Positions 27,560-36,658 are shown, numbered from the stretch's first letter. The stretch is 64,000 bases of DNA from Crenothrix sp. D3 (GCA_002134785.1 MBQZ01000029.1:186001-250000), one strand, 5' to 3'. The notes: generated by a model not told the origin, from the letters alone. Program-made: numbers and translations.

Positions 27560-28429
27560 ATGGGAAAATTATTTTTACCAAAAGAAACCAAGGGATTGTA
27601 CGATCGTGCTAACAAAACGCTTACTATTTTCGTTGGGGAATCGGCGACTATTGGCTTTTCTGGCACACTCAATGAAACCCAATCGGTGCGGTTTTCGGCG
27701 TGGGGTAATATGACAGGTGAGCGGGCTAATGAAGTTTATCGAGTAAACTCGGGAACACTTGAAGCTAACATCGATACCTCTTCGCCTGCTAGGCTAACTT
27801 TCGAGGCGACCAATGGTGACGGCAAGGCAATGGCACCCTCGATTACTATCCTCATTCGAATGCGACCTAAATACGGTGACTACAATTCAGTTGGGCAATT
27901 TGATGCGAATGCCTGTTGGGCGGCTTCTCTCGAATGGTGGCTGGCAGTGCTACCTGACCGAACGTCGATTTCCCAACTGGACTTGATAGGCAAAGCCAGT
28001 GGTATGTGGAATAAAGATGGCACGATAAATCCAAATAAACTCGAACTATTTGTCAAAAAGAGTGGCTTTAAAATGCACACTGCGCGGGTACAAACCAAGG
28101 ATTTAAAAAGCTATATGGGATTCTGGCCATTGATAATAGGCTTCAAAGCGCCAGGGGGCTTTGGTCACATGAATGTGCTGTATAACTATGACTGGCAATT
28201 TGACATGGTGGATGTCATGGAGCCTTGGTATCCAGACCCCTCTCTCGATAACGCGTATGAGAGTAGTGAGTATGAGGGCGTGCCAGTTTATTCCAAAAAA
28301 GGTTCAGGGGATCCGTTTGAATTCACAGGGGGTAATTTTCATCGCTCCTACAGTTATTACGGCAATAATCCCTTGAAGGGCGGCTATTTTTGGGTAGGCT
28401 TCCCACAGGAATACTTAGAAAAAATATAA
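27560..28429 (+). CDS. Papain-like cysteine protease, candidate effector
   Basis: The ATG at 27560 is chosen for its AAGGTGG ribosome site; the 289-residue product has no signal peptide. Residues ~1-105 are beta-rich and immunoglobulin-like (IFVGESATIGFSGTL). A papain-like domain follows, with catalytic Cys119 in ACWAASLEWWL and probable His203 in GGFGHMNVLY; the Cys-to-His spacing suits peptidase C39/C70-like folds. The nearest T6SS gene is clpV, 2.5 kb upstream. Lack of a signal peptide and company of other peptidases make secretion by the T6SS plausible but unproven. Confidence 0.68.
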   Translation: MGKLFLPKETKGLYDRANKTLTIFVGESATIGFSGTLNETQSVRFSAWGNMTGERANEVYRVNSGTLEANIDTSSPARLTFEATNGDGKAMAPSITILIRMRPKYGDYNSVGQFDANACWAASLEWWLAVLPDRTSISQLDLIGKASGMWNKDGTINPNKLELFVKKSGFKMHTARVQTKDLKSYMGFWPLIIGFKAPGGFGHMNVLYNYDWQFDMVDVMEPWYPDPSLDNAYESSEYEGVPVYSKKGSGDPFEFTGGNFHRSYSYYGNNPLKGGYFWVGFPQEYLEKI

Positions 28430-28770
28430 TCGTTATTTGAAGCGCGTCTTAGCAAGACCATCTCCCCAAATCAATCACAAGCAGAAGATTATCCTGTTTG
28501 AGTTTGATAGGGGGAGTTGGTGTTTTAAGACACCAAAACAAATCTGTACTAATTTTCGCATAGCCGCGCCGAGTGCGGGAAAGCACTTGAATACCATTCA
28601 GTCTAAAGAAAATCAGTGCATGGGTTTATACCTCCTGCATGAGAAAGCTACTGATTACCCTGAGTTCAATGGTTAACAGTCAATCAGAATGGCAGCCAGA
28701 TTTCGCAGGTTTTACTTGATTTTTAACACGGTTGCCCGCAGGTCTAAAGACTATTTATAGATGACTAACA
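28430..28770. other. Gene-free stretch ahead of the aryl-polyene genes
   Basis: 341 bases. A hairpin TTGGTGT/ACACCAA (28517-28536) is followed by AAAACAAATC. A 79-codon frame (28437-28676, TTG start) has no recognisable features and no ribosome site, so I do not call it. Any promoter for the pigment cluster should lie here; I could not identify one with confidence. Confidence 0.5.
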
Positions 28771-29457
28771 ATGCTTGATTTTATCGTGTGCAACTGGAGC
28801 GCGTGTTGTCCTGATTTGGATGTTGGCGATAACAGGCTGATAACAAAGGACAATGTGACTGTGCCTGCGTGTGTGCCTAAAATGCTACAGCGTAGATTAA
28901 CGCCATTGGCTCGAACAGTTTTTTCGGTTGCCGATGCCTGTATTAAAGCGAGTGAATCACTGCCTGTGGTGTTCAGTTCGGCACACGGTGAATTGAGTAA
29001 ATCCTTGGCTATGCTACAAGCCATTCAAGCAGGTGAAGAATTATCACCGACTGCATTTAGTTTATCGGTGCATAATGCAATTGCGGGGCTGTTTTCGATT
29101 GCCTATCAGAATCATCAAGAAATTACCGTGATTGCTTCAGGGAAAGAAGGCATTGCACCTGCGTTTATCGACGCGCTGGGCATACTGCATGAAGGCGCGG
29201 CGGCGGTGTTGATTGTTTTTTATGATGAACCTGTCGCTGATTTTTTCCCTACTGCACCGTTTAATCTCAGTGCCGCGCCGTGTGTGTTGGCGTTACGCAT
29301 TGCTTTGAGTGGCGAAGGCTTGCCATTATCATTGCGCCGTGCAACAGACAGTCGTGATGCAGGTGAGCATTCTGTACAATTACTGGCATTTTTAAAATTT
29401 CTGCTTGCTGATGAGCAGGCGGTGTATTTAGGCAATTGGATAGTATGCAAAAAATAA
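28771..29457 (+). CDS. Aryl-polyene ketosynthase-like chain-length factor
   Basis: 228 residues, matching the short beta-ketoacyl-synthase-like N-terminal domain proteins that serve as chain-length factor partners in aryl-polyene (APE) clusters. Visible features: VFSSAHGELSKSLAML and FSLSVHNAIAGLFSIA, thiolase-fold blocks without a complete Cys-His-His active site. It would pair with a true ketosynthase, which is not in the window. First gene of a tightly packed run; it overlaps the next. Confidence 0.78.
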   Translation: MLDFIVCNWSACCPDLDVGDNRLITKDNVTVPACVPKMLQRRLTPLARTVFSVADACIKASESLPVVFSSAHGELSKSLAMLQAIQAGEELSPTAFSLSVHNAIAGLFSIAYQNHQEITVIASGKEGIAPAFIDALGILHEGAAAVLIVFYDEPVADFFPTAPFNLSAAPCVLALRIALSGEGLPLSLRRATDSRDAGEHSVQLLAFLKFLLADEQAVYLGNWIVCKK

Positions 29458-30209
29458 TGCAAAAATTAAGTTATGGCTGGCGGTTGTTTGCCACAGGCTT
29501 TAGTTTTGTTTGCTTTGGGCTGGGCGGTTTGTTGTTGTGGGCTTTGGTGTTTCCTGTGTTGTCAGTGTTGCCGATGAATCGTTTACAACGTATCAGCCTA
29601 GGGCAACAGGTGGTACATTACAGTTTTTATGTGTTCATTGGTTTGATGCACCGCATCGGCATCATGACTTATGAAATAAACGGTTTGGAAAAGCTGAATA
29701 GGGCAGGGCAGTTGATTATTGCCAATCATCCGACACTGGTCGATGTGGTGTTTTTAATCAGCCGCATTGAACAGGCAAACTGCATTGTTAAAGACAGTCT
29801 GTGGCGTAATCCGTTTATGCGCGGCCCAATTTTAAACGCAGGTTATATCAGTAACGGCGATCCTGAAAAGATGATTGCTGACTGTGTGGCGTGGTTGCAA
29901 TCGGGCGGTAGCATGATTATTTTCCCAGAGGGTACGCGCTCTGTGCCGAATAATCCCTCTCATTTTCAACGTGGCGCGGCGGCAATCGCGTTGCAAGCGA
30001 ATACAATAGTCACTTTAGTTACGCTGTCCTGCACGCCCAGCACCCTAACAAAAGCCGAGCCGTGGTATCACATTCCTGAACGCCGTTTTCATTTAGTCAT
30101 GAATGTCGGTGATGATGTGGACTTAACGGAATTCACCGAAATAGAACCGAAATCAATTGCTGTGCGCCGCTTTACTCATACTTTAGAAAATTATTATTAT
30201 GGAAACTGA
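29445..30209 (+). CDS. PlsC-type 1-acyl-glycerol-phosphate acyltransferase of the APE cluster
   Basis: About 254 residues from the ATG at 29445 (13-base overlap with the previous gene). A hydrophobic N-terminal stretch is followed by the acyltransferase motifs NHPTLVD (NHxxxxD) and FPEGTRS. Expected to transfer an acyl or polyene chain onto a lipid at the inner membrane. In APE clusters such genes accompany ACP and ketosynthase genes. It overlaps the following ACP gene by 11 bases. Confidence 0.82.
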   Translation: MQKIMQKLSYGWRLFATGFSFVCFGLGGLLLWALVFPVLSVLPMNRLQRISLGQQVVHYSFYVFIGLMHRIGIMTYEINGLEKLNRAGQLIIANHPTLVDVVFLISRIEQANCIVKDSLWRNPFMRGPILNAGYISNGDPEKMIADCVAWLQSGGSMIIFPEGTRSVPNNPSHFQRGAAAIALQANTIVTLVTLSCTPSTLTKAEPWYHIPERRFHLVMNVGDDVDLTEFTEIEPKSIAVRRFTHTLENYYYGN

Positions 30210-30447
30210 ATTAAAACAATTAATCATTGACGCGTTGGCGTTGGAAGACCTCAGTGTTGACGAGATAGACAGCGACGCGCCACTGTTTAATGAAGGTCTG
30301 GGGCTGGATTCCATCGACGCGCTGGAATTGGGTTTGGCGATACGCAAAAAATATGGGGTAAAAATTGAAGCTGAAAAAGAAGATGTAGTGCGCATTTTCG
30401 CGTCAGTGGCTAGCTTAGCCGCTTATATTCAATCGGTGCGGGGTTGA
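30199..30447 (+). CDS. Acyl carrier protein 1
   Basis: 82 residues, acidic. Phosphopantetheine attachment Ser38 lies in LGLDSIDALEL. It carries the growing polyene chain as a thioester. Overlaps the acyltransferase end and is followed 4 bases later by a second ACP; the tandem ACP pair is a hallmark of aryl-polyene clusters. Confidence 0.92.
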   Translation: METELKQLIIDALALEDLSVDEIDSDAPLFNEGLGLDSIDALELGLAIRKKYGVKIEAEKEDVVRIFASVASLAAYIQSVRG

Positions 30448-30451
30448 GACT

Positions 30452-30712
30452 ATGGACACGCGTGAAGATATTTTAGCCGCTATTAAAACTATCATGGTCG
30501 AGTTGTTTGAGCTGAATGCCGATAATATTACGCTCGATGCCCGTTTGTACGAAGATCTTGATTTTGACAGTATTGATGCCATCGACATGATTGTGCGGCT
30601 AAAAGAAATGACGGGCAAAGCAGTTAAACCTGAAGATTTTAAAACGGCGCGGACGATTGGGGATGTGGTTGAAGCGGTTTACAGTATGCTGCATACTGGA
30701 ATACAAGCCTAG
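30452..30712 (+). CDS. Acyl carrier protein 2
   Basis: 86 residues; attachment Ser40 in LDFDSIDAIDM. It is less similar to ordinary AcpP than a duplicate would be, so it is probably specialised for a particular step. Its last codons (GIQA) and the TAG stop lie inside a 26-base palindromic repeat (30698-30723), so insertion of the repeat appears to have reset the C terminus. Confidence 0.92.
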   Translation: MDTREDILAAIKTIMVELFELNADNITLDARLYEDLDFDSIDAIDMIVRLKEMTGKAVKPEDFKTARTIGDVVEAVYSMLHTGIQA

Positions 30713-30723
30713 GTTTGTACTCC
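30698..30723. repeat. 26-bp CCTAGG-centred palindrome, copy 1
   Basis: GGAATACAAGCCTAGGTTTGTACTCC, near-perfect dyad around CCTAGG. Same family at 53973, 57919 and 61789. This copy contains the stop codon of the second ACP. Confidence 0.85.
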
Positions 30724-30732
30724 TCAACTAAT

Positions 30733-31284
30733 ATGCGCCTACTCATCAATGCCGTTATCGGCTTTCTAACCATACTCTACCCATTCGCTGTTTATTTCGG
30801 TACGCAGTATTTAGAACCGTGGAAAATAGCCACTGTGTTGTTTATATTGCTAGGCATTAGGCTCGCGGCAAGTTATAGCGTTAAACATTGGAGCAGTCCT
30901 CTGTTAATGGTTGGCATGGTGTACTGCGGCTTTGCTGTATGGAGTAATGAATTGCTCACGTTACGGTTTTATCCTGCGATTGCTAATACTGCGATGTTGT
31001 TGTTATTTTCATGGAGCTTGTGGTCGCCACCCAGTATTATTGAACGGCTGGCGAGAATTCAACACCCCGATTTACCGCCTGAAGGCGTTGTATATACTCG
31101 CCGCGTGACCCAAGTCTGGTGTGGATTTTTTATTCTTAATGGCAGTATTGCCCTCGCCACCGCACTGTTCAGTAGCGTTGAAATCTGGAGTTTGTATAAC
31201 GGATTTATTGCTTATTTATTAATGGGCATTTTATTTATCGGCGAATACCTAGTCAGAATCAAAACTCAAAACCATGCCCGATAA
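30733..31284 (+). CDS. Integral membrane protein of APE clusters (COG4648-like)
   Basis: 183 residues from the ATG at 30733; an upstream TTG at 30715 lies inside the palindromic repeat and is less likely. About five to six hydrophobic segments (for example AVIGFLTILYPFAVYF and LLFSWSLW) and the conserved PAIANTAMLLLF region. This membrane protein family routinely sits between the ACPs and the AMP ligase in aryl-polyene clusters; its biochemical role is not established. Inner-membrane location expected. Confidence 0.75.
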   Translation: MRLLINAVIGFLTILYPFAVYFGTQYLEPWKIATVLFILLGIRLAASYSVKHWSSPLLMVGMVYCGFAVWSNELLTLRFYPAIANTAMLLLFSWSLWSPPSIIERLARIQHPDLPPEGVVYTRRVTQVWCGFFILNGSIALATALFSSVEIWSLYNGFIAYLLMGILFIGEYLVRIKTQNHAR

Positions 31285-31305
31285 GCCTCACGCGATGTTT
31301 TCTCA

Positions 31306-32976
31306 ATGACTGAAACCCCCATTGCCTATCATGCAGGGCGTTATTATTACGCCGCTGCGTTTGATGCCGCTGTCCGTTATTGGGTTAAGCAATTGCACGC
31401 CCAGCCATTTCAACGTTATACCTTATACACCGACGATGCTTACCCGTTTGCAGTGTTGTTATTCGCCTTGTTTCATGCGGGTAAAGAGGTCTGGATTGCA
31501 GGCAATAATCATACAGGAACAGCCGAACAATTAACCCAACACCAGTGCCAGTTAATCGGCGATTGGCAAGGTTATGCAGCGTTCGATTATCATCTCGGCA
31601 GCACAGACTACACGTTGCTCAAACCTGCGAGGTCTTTAAGACCTCACAGGTTTATTTGTCCATTAAATCCGCATGACACCCGCTTGGTGATTTTCACCTC
31701 AGGTTCAACAGGGCAAGCCAAACCGATAGAAAAACGCCTGATTCAATTGGAACGCGAGTGCGCCACTTTGGAAGCACAATGGGGCAAACAACTGGGTGAT
31801 GCTGAGGTGTTAGCAACCGTGAGCCACCAGCATATTTACGGCTTGTTGTTTCGCGTGTTGTGGCCGTTATCAGCGGGTCGGTGTTTTCATAGCCAAATCG
31901 CCATGAACCCTGAAATGCTGGTTAATGCCATTCATAAACCCGCGTGTTGGATTGCCAGTCCTGCGCAATTAAAACGACTGGATGCCGATTCACCGTGGCA
32001 GGGTATCAGCGATATGTGCGCGGTGTTCAGTTCAGGCGGCGCATTGCCCGAAACCGCTAGACAACAGATTTTTGACCATAGCAACCAGCAAGTCATTGAA
32101 GTCTACGGCAGTTCAGAAACAGGCGGTATCGCATGGCGACAACACGACACCGCGTGGCACACATTCGACGGCATGGTGTTAAGTTGTGTTGATAACAACT
32201 GGCAGCTACAGTCACCGTATCTCGACGCGCTTTTTACTTTAGATGACAATCTCAGCTTACAAACCGACGGGCGGTTTATCCTGCATGGACGTAAAGACCG
32301 CATTGTGAAAATCGAAGAAAAACGCCTGTCGTTGTCGGAACTGGAACGGCGATTGATGGAGTCGCTGTGGATAGCCGATGCGTTTACCCTCACGATTACC
32401 AACAATAGAGACAGAGTGGGCGCGGTGATAGTGTTGACCGAAGCAGGTGTGGAACAGCTAACCAGCATCGGCAGAAACGCCTTCATCAAGCAATTACGTT
32501 CACAGCTGCATAACTGGTTCGATGCCGTGGTATTGCCCAGAAAATGGCTGATAGTGAACTCCATTCCCTTGACCACGCAAGGCAAAATTAACCAATCGCT
32601 GCTTAAAGTTCTGCTAGATACCGATACGCAAAAACTACCGATAGTACAAAGCGTGAGCGTGACAGACAACAGCGTGGAACTGACACTCAAAGTCCCTGAA
32701 GAACTGATTTATTTTCCCGATCATTTTGCCGAGTATCCTGTACTGGCTGGCGTGGTACAAATCGCGTGGGCGGAACATTTTGGCAAAGCATTTTTCACGA
32801 TAAACCAACCATTTGCGCTACTGGAAGCCTTGAAATTCGTTAAAGTCATTCAACCCAATGCCGCGCTGACACTGACGCTGAGCTGGAACGATAGCACGCA
32901 TAAACTGCATTTTAACTTTAGTTCAGACGCGGGAACGCACAGTTCAGGGCGACTTGTTTATGCTACCCAACCCTGA
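31306..32976 (+). CDS. AMP-dependent acyl/aryl ligase fused to a hotdog dehydratase domain
   Basis: 556 residues. Residues ~1-440 are an adenylate-forming ligase: P-loop FTSGSTGQAKP, YGSSETGG, and the hinge/Lys region DGRFILHGRKDRIVKIEEKR. Residues ~445-556 are a FabA/FabZ-like hotdog domain (FPDHFAEYPVLAGVVQ). Expected role: activate the aryl starter acid (such as a cinnamate/coumarate) and load it on an ACP, with the hotdog part acting as a dehydratase in chain growth. Residues 106-116 (KPARSLRPHRF) are encoded exactly by a 33-base palindromic repeat, apparently inserted in frame in a surface linker before the P-loop. Confidence 0.85.
   Translation: MTETPIAYHAGRYYYAAAFDAAVRYWVKQLHAQPFQRYTLYTDDAYPFAVLLFALFHAGKEVWIAGNNHTGTAEQLTQHQCQLIGDWQGYAAFDYHLGSTDYTLLKPARSLRPHRFICPLNPHDTRLVIFTSGSTGQAKPIEKRLIQLERECATLEAQWGKQLGDAEVLATVSHQHIYGLLFRVLWPLSAGRCFHSQIAMNPEMLVNAIHKPACWIASPAQLKRLDADSPWQGISDMCAVFSSGGALPETARQQIFDHSNQQVIEVYGSSETGGIAWRQHDTAWHTFDGMVLSCVDNNWQLQSPYLDALFTLDDNLSLQTDGRFILHGRKDRIVKIEEKRLSLSELERRLMESLWIADAFTLTITNNRDRVGAVIVLTEAGVEQLTSIGRNAFIKQLRSQLHNWFDAVVLPRKWLIVNSIPLTTQGKINQSLLKVLLDTDTQKLPIVQSVSVTDNSVELTLKVPEELIYFPDHFAEYPVLAGVVQIAWAEHFGKAFFTINQPFALLEALKFVKVIQPNAALTLTLSWNDSTHKLHFNFSSDAGTHSSGRLVYATQP
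31621..31653. repeat. Palindromic repeat inside a coding sequence
   Basis: 16-base arms AAACCTGCGAGGTCTT / AAGACCTCACAGGTTT around a single T, one mismatch. Homologous to the intergenic palindrome at 4486-4519. It is 33 bases (11 codons), without stops in the ligase frame. Confidence 0.88.
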
Positions 32977-32983
32977 GAATCCA

Positions 32984-33718
32984 ATGAAGCCCTGCATCAT
33001 CATCCCTGTGTACAACCATGAACACGCTATCGTTGAAGTTATCGCCAATTTAAAACCACACGGCATTCCCTGCTTGCTGGTCAATGACGGCAGTTCCGCC
33101 ACTTGCACCGCCGTATTGGAAGAGCTTGCCAAACAACAAGCCGATTGGCTAACGCTGATAAACCGTGCCGAAAATGGCGGCAAAGGCGCGGCGGTGATTG
33201 ATGGTTTTAATGAAGCCATCAGACGCGGCTACACACACGCACTACAAATTGATGCCGATGGACAACATAACACCGCTGATATTCCGCGTTTTCTGGAAGC
33301 AAGTCGGCAACACCCCAACGCCATGATTTTAGGCAAACCCGTGTTTGATGACTCCGTACCAAAAAGTCGCTTATACGGTCGGCAGGTAACTACTGTATGG
33401 ATAGCCATTAACACCTTATCATTCGCTATCGCCGATGGAATGTGCGGCTTTCGCTTATATCCGCTGCCTGCGGTACAACAATTAATCAGCAGCCACCAAA
33501 TCGGGCAACGCATGGATTTTGATATAGATAGCGTGGTACGTTTGTACTGGCAAGGAGTCGAAGCAATCAACCTGACAACCGCCGTTAACTATCCCCTAGA
33601 CGGCGTATCCCATTTCAAACTGTGGCGCGATAACGTGATGATTTCAGCTACCCACGCTCGGTTATTTTTTGGAATGTTAATCCGCTCGCCACGGCTATTA
33701 TTAAGGCACTGGCGATGA
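32984..33718 (+). CDS. Family 2 glycosyltransferase of the APE cluster
   Basis: 244 residues from the ATG at 32984. GT-A fold markers: CIIIPVYNHE, LLVNDGSS, GGKGAAVIDGF, and the metal-binding DADGQH; later MCGFRLYP. Family 2 enzymes transfer a sugar from a nucleotide or lipid donor. In aryl-polyene clusters this gene accompanies the LpxL-like acyltransferase and probably helps build the lipid anchor. It overlaps the next gene by 4 bases. Confidence 0.88.
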   Translation: MKPCIIIPVYNHEHAIVEVIANLKPHGIPCLLVNDGSSATCTAVLEELAKQQADWLTLINRAENGGKGAAVIDGFNEAIRRGYTHALQIDADGQHNTADIPRFLEASRQHPNAMILGKPVFDDSVPKSRLYGRQVTTVWIAINTLSFAIADGMCGFRLYPLPAVQQLISSHQIGQRMDFDIDSVVRLYWQGVEAINLTTAVNYPLDGVSHFKLWRDNVMISATHARLFFGMLIRSPRLLLRHWR

Positions 33719-34629
33719 AACACTGGGCGCAAATAGAAGAACGCAGTTTTATTTCAGGGATACGTTTATTATTGCGCGTCTATTTGCTGTGTGGGCGCAC
33801 AGTGTTACAAGTGTTTCTATATCCCGTCGTCAGTTATTACTGGCTAAGCAATCGCCCTGCCAGACAAGCCAGTCAGGATTATCTGCACAAAATCGCCGCG
33901 TTCACGCCGTTAAATGCGGGTTTGTGGCTTAGCTTCAAACATTTCATCAGTTTTGCCAATGCGCTGATTGATAAACTCGCCGCGTGGTCGGGTGCGTTAT
34001 CGCCTGACGATGTACGGCATTACGGACGGGATGAATTACTTGCCGAAACCAAGAAAGGACGCGGCGTGGTCGTGTTGGGTTCACATCTTGGCAATCTGGA
34101 AGTGTGTCGGATTCTCGCTGATTTTGATAAAGCCCTGCGCATTAACGTGTTAGTCCACACCAAACACGCCGAAAAATTCAACCAATTATTAAACAAAACC
34201 AGCGACAACAGCCGCTTACAGTTAATCCAAGTCACTGAAATCACCGCCGCGACTGCCATGATGCTCAGCGATAAAATAGACGCAGGTGAACTGGTCATTA
34301 TCGCCGCCGACCGCACGCCCGTGAGCAATTCACAACGGGTAAGCCGCGCCACGTTTTTGGGTGCGGAAGCCTTGTTTCCACAAGGGGCGTTTATTCTCGC
34401 CGCGCTGTTAAAATGCCCTGTGTACACAGTATTCTGTTTGAAACAGCAGGGCAAATACTCAGTTTACTTCGACCATTTCAGCGACGGCTTACACTTCCCC
34501 AGAAAAAACCGCGAGCAATCCATTCAGCACGTCGTGCAGCGTTATGCCGACCGCTTACAAACTTACTGCCTCACAGAACCGCTACAATGGTTTAACTTTT
34601 TCGATTTTTGGCACATCAATAATGACTAA
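33715..34629 (+). CDS. LpxL/HtrB-like acyltransferase of the APE cluster
   Basis: 304 residues. Lipid A late-acyltransferase-like family: N-terminal membrane segment (LLLRVYLLCGRTVLQVFLYPV), catalytic GSHLGNLEVCR (HxxxxE), and ADRTPVSNS. Likely acylates the polyene lipid or its glycolipid carrier at the inner membrane. Overlaps the start of the ammonia-lyase gene by 8 bases. Confidence 0.85.
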   Translation: MKHWAQIEERSFISGIRLLLRVYLLCGRTVLQVFLYPVVSYYWLSNRPARQASQDYLHKIAAFTPLNAGLWLSFKHFISFANALIDKLAAWSGALSPDDVRHYGRDELLAETKKGRGVVVLGSHLGNLEVCRILADFDKALRINVLVHTKHAEKFNQLLNKTSDNSRLQLIQVTEITAATAMMLSDKIDAGELVIIAADRTPVSNSQRVSRATFLGAEALFPQGAFILAALLKCPVYTVFCLKQQGKYSVYFDHFSDGLHFPRKNREQSIQHVVQRYADRLQTYCLTEPLQWFNFFDFWHINND

Positions 34630-36154
34630 CCACACTCCCATCGTCTTTAACGGGCAAGCACTGAGCATTGAAGACATTTGCCAACTCGCCCAGCAACACG
34701 CACCGCTGGAATTGAGCACCGCCCCCGATTTTATCCAGCGCATTGATAAAGGCGCGGCATTCATCGAAACGTTATTAAAAGAAGAAGGTTTTGTGTATGG
34801 CGTAACCACAGGTTTTGGCGATTCCTGCACCGTGTCGATTCCGCTGCATTTAGTCGAACAACTGCCGCGTCATTTATATACGTTTCACGGGTGTGGCTTG
34901 GGCAAACATTTTGATGCCGAACAAACCCGCGCGATTTTAGCGACTCGGTTAACCAGTCTGGCGCGTGGCTATTCAGGCGTGCGTTATCAGCTATTGCAAC
35001 AGCTAGCCACCTTATTAACGCTGGATATTTTGCCGCTGATTCCACAAGAAGGATCAGTCGGTGCCAGTGGTGATTTAACCCCGCTGTCGTATTTAGCCGC
35101 TGTGTTAGCAGGTGAACGCGAGGTGTTATACCAAGGTGAAGCGCACACCACACAAGCGGTTTTTGCGCAGTTAAACATCGAACCGCTGACGCTAAAACCC
35201 AAAGAATGTCTCGCCATTATGAACGGCACAGCGGCAATGACGGGCATTGCCTGTCTCGCCTATCAACGCGCCGCTTATCTGTCGCGATTAGCTACCCGTA
35301 TCACTAGCTTGGTTTCCATCGCCTTAAAAGGCAACGCCTACCACTTTGATGAACAACTGTTTGCCGTTAAGCCTCATGTCGGGCAAAACCGTGTCGCTGA
35401 ACGCATCCGCGCCGATTTACAAGTCACCGACCACGCGCCGCGTCACGATACCCGCTTGCAAGACCGTTATTCATTACGCTGTGCGCCGCACGTTATCGGT
35501 GTACTGGAAGATTCGCTGCCGTGGCTACGGCAATTTATTGAAACTGAATTAAACAGTGCCAACGACAATCCCATCATAGACGCGGAAAACGAGCGCGTAC
35601 TGCACGGCGGGCATTTTTACGGCGGGCATATCGCCTTTGCAATGGACGGACTAAAAACAGCGGTTGCCAATCTAGCCGATTTACTGGACAGGCAAATTGC
35701 GCAACTCATGGACACCAAATTTAATCACGGACTGCCCGCCAATTTATCAGGCGCGACCGCTGAACAGGCAATGATTAACCACGGTTTCAAAGCCATACAA
35801 ATCGCCGTCTCCGCGTGGACAGCCGAAGCCCTGAAACTCACTATGCCCGCCAGCGTATTTTCCCGCTCCACCGAATGCCACAATCAGGACAAAGTCAGCA
35901 TGGGAACCATCGCCGCGCGTGATTGCATCCGCATTTTAGAACTCACTGAACAAGTCGCGGCGGCAGTATTATTTGCCGCCGTACAAGGCGTAGAACTGCG
36001 CGGCAACCTCAACACCTTAAGCCCCGCGTTACAACACACCGTTACCTCAGTACGCGACATCAGCCCATTCCTAAGCACCGACCGCGCCCTAGAACAGGAA
36101 CTCCGCGCCTGCTTAGCCCTCATCCGTCAACAACACTGGCAACTGTATGATTAA
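34622..36154 (+). CDS. Aromatic amino acid / histidine ammonia-lyase family enzyme
   Basis: 510 residues from the ATG at 34622. The MIO cofactor-forming Ala-Ser-Gly is in GSVGASGDLTPLSYLA; also YGVTTGFGDS, NGTAAMTGIA and the FSRSTECHNQDKVSMG block. In aryl-polyene or flexirubin-type clusters this enzyme supplies the aryl starter (cinnamate or 4-coumarate) by deaminating Phe or Tyr. At the usual substrate-selectivity pair I read Phe-His in TFHGCGLG. Known PALs have Phe-Leu, TALs His-Leu and HALs Ser-His, so the substrate is not clear from sequence. Overlaps the thioesterase gene by 8 bases. Confidence 0.85.
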   Translation: MTNHTPIVFNGQALSIEDICQLAQQHAPLELSTAPDFIQRIDKGAAFIETLLKEEGFVYGVTTGFGDSCTVSIPLHLVEQLPRHLYTFHGCGLGKHFDAEQTRAILATRLTSLARGYSGVRYQLLQQLATLLTLDILPLIPQEGSVGASGDLTPLSYLAAVLAGEREVLYQGEAHTTQAVFAQLNIEPLTLKPKECLAIMNGTAAMTGIACLAYQRAAYLSRLATRITSLVSIALKGNAYHFDEQLFAVKPHVGQNRVAERIRADLQVTDHAPRHDTRLQDRYSLRCAPHVIGVLEDSLPWLRQFIETELNSANDNPIIDAENERVLHGGHFYGGHIAFAMDGLKTAVANLADLLDRQIAQLMDTKFNHGLPANLSGATAEQAMINHGFKAIQIAVSAWTAEALKLTMPASVFSRSTECHNQDKVSMGTIAARDCIRILELTEQVAAAVLFAAVQGVELRGNLNTLSPALQHTVTSVRDISPFLSTDRALEQELRACLALIRQQHWQLYD

Positions 36155-36551
36155 ACACACGATTGATATACAAATTCCGTTTCACGATGTCGATATGATG
36201 GAAGTCGTCTGGCACGGTCATTACGTCAAATACTTTGAAATCGCCCGTTGCGCATTGCTGGATACCATCGACTACAACTACCGACAAATGCGCGATTCAG
36301 GCTACGCATGGCCAGTGATAGATTTAAGAATCCGCTATGCCAAACCAGCAGCATTCGGTCAGATAATCACCGTCCACGCCGAAATCGTCGAATGGGAAAA
36401 CCGCCTGAAAATAAACTACCAGATTACCGATAAACTCACAGGCACAAGACTCACCAAAGGTCACAGCATTCAAGTCGCCATTGATAGCCAGACCAATACT
36501 ATGTACTTTGAATCGCCTAGGGTGTTGTTGGAGAAGTTGGGGGTGGATTGA
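36147..36551 (+). CDS. 4HBT-type hotdog acyl thioesterase of the APE cluster
   Basis: 134 residues. 4-hydroxybenzoyl-CoA thioesterase-like fold: the N-terminal helix motif FHDVDMMEVVWHGHYVKYFE contains the catalytic Asp region. Likely releases or edits acyl/aryl thioesters on the ACPs. Last gene of the co-directional APE run; it starts inside the ammonia-lyase gene. The 107 bases downstream before the convergent peptidase gene hold nothing I recognise. Confidence 0.85.
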   Translation: MIKHTIDIQIPFHDVDMMEVVWHGHYVKYFEIARCALLDTIDYNYRQMRDSGYAWPVIDLRIRYAKPAAFGQIITVHAEIVEWENRLKINYQITDKLTGTRLTKGHSIQVAIDSQTNTMYFESPRVLLEKLGVD

Positions 36552-36658
36552 TGAGAGGGTATGGGCGCGTTACACGCACCCATAATGCGATTTTTAAATA
36601 CAAGGACGAATTGCAATCCGCTCCTACATTGGCTATTTAACTTAATAGTAACAAGGCC

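Noticed and set aside
28437..28676. 79-codon open frame with a TTG start between the papain-like gene and the aryl-polyene genes
   Set aside because: No ribosome site, no recognisable domain, and a composition like non-coding spacer; the hairpin at 28517 lies inside it.
32103..32690. 195-codon frame antisense to the AMP ligase
   Set aside because: Entirely within a well-supported gene; Ser/Leu/Arg-rich shadow without a ribosome site.
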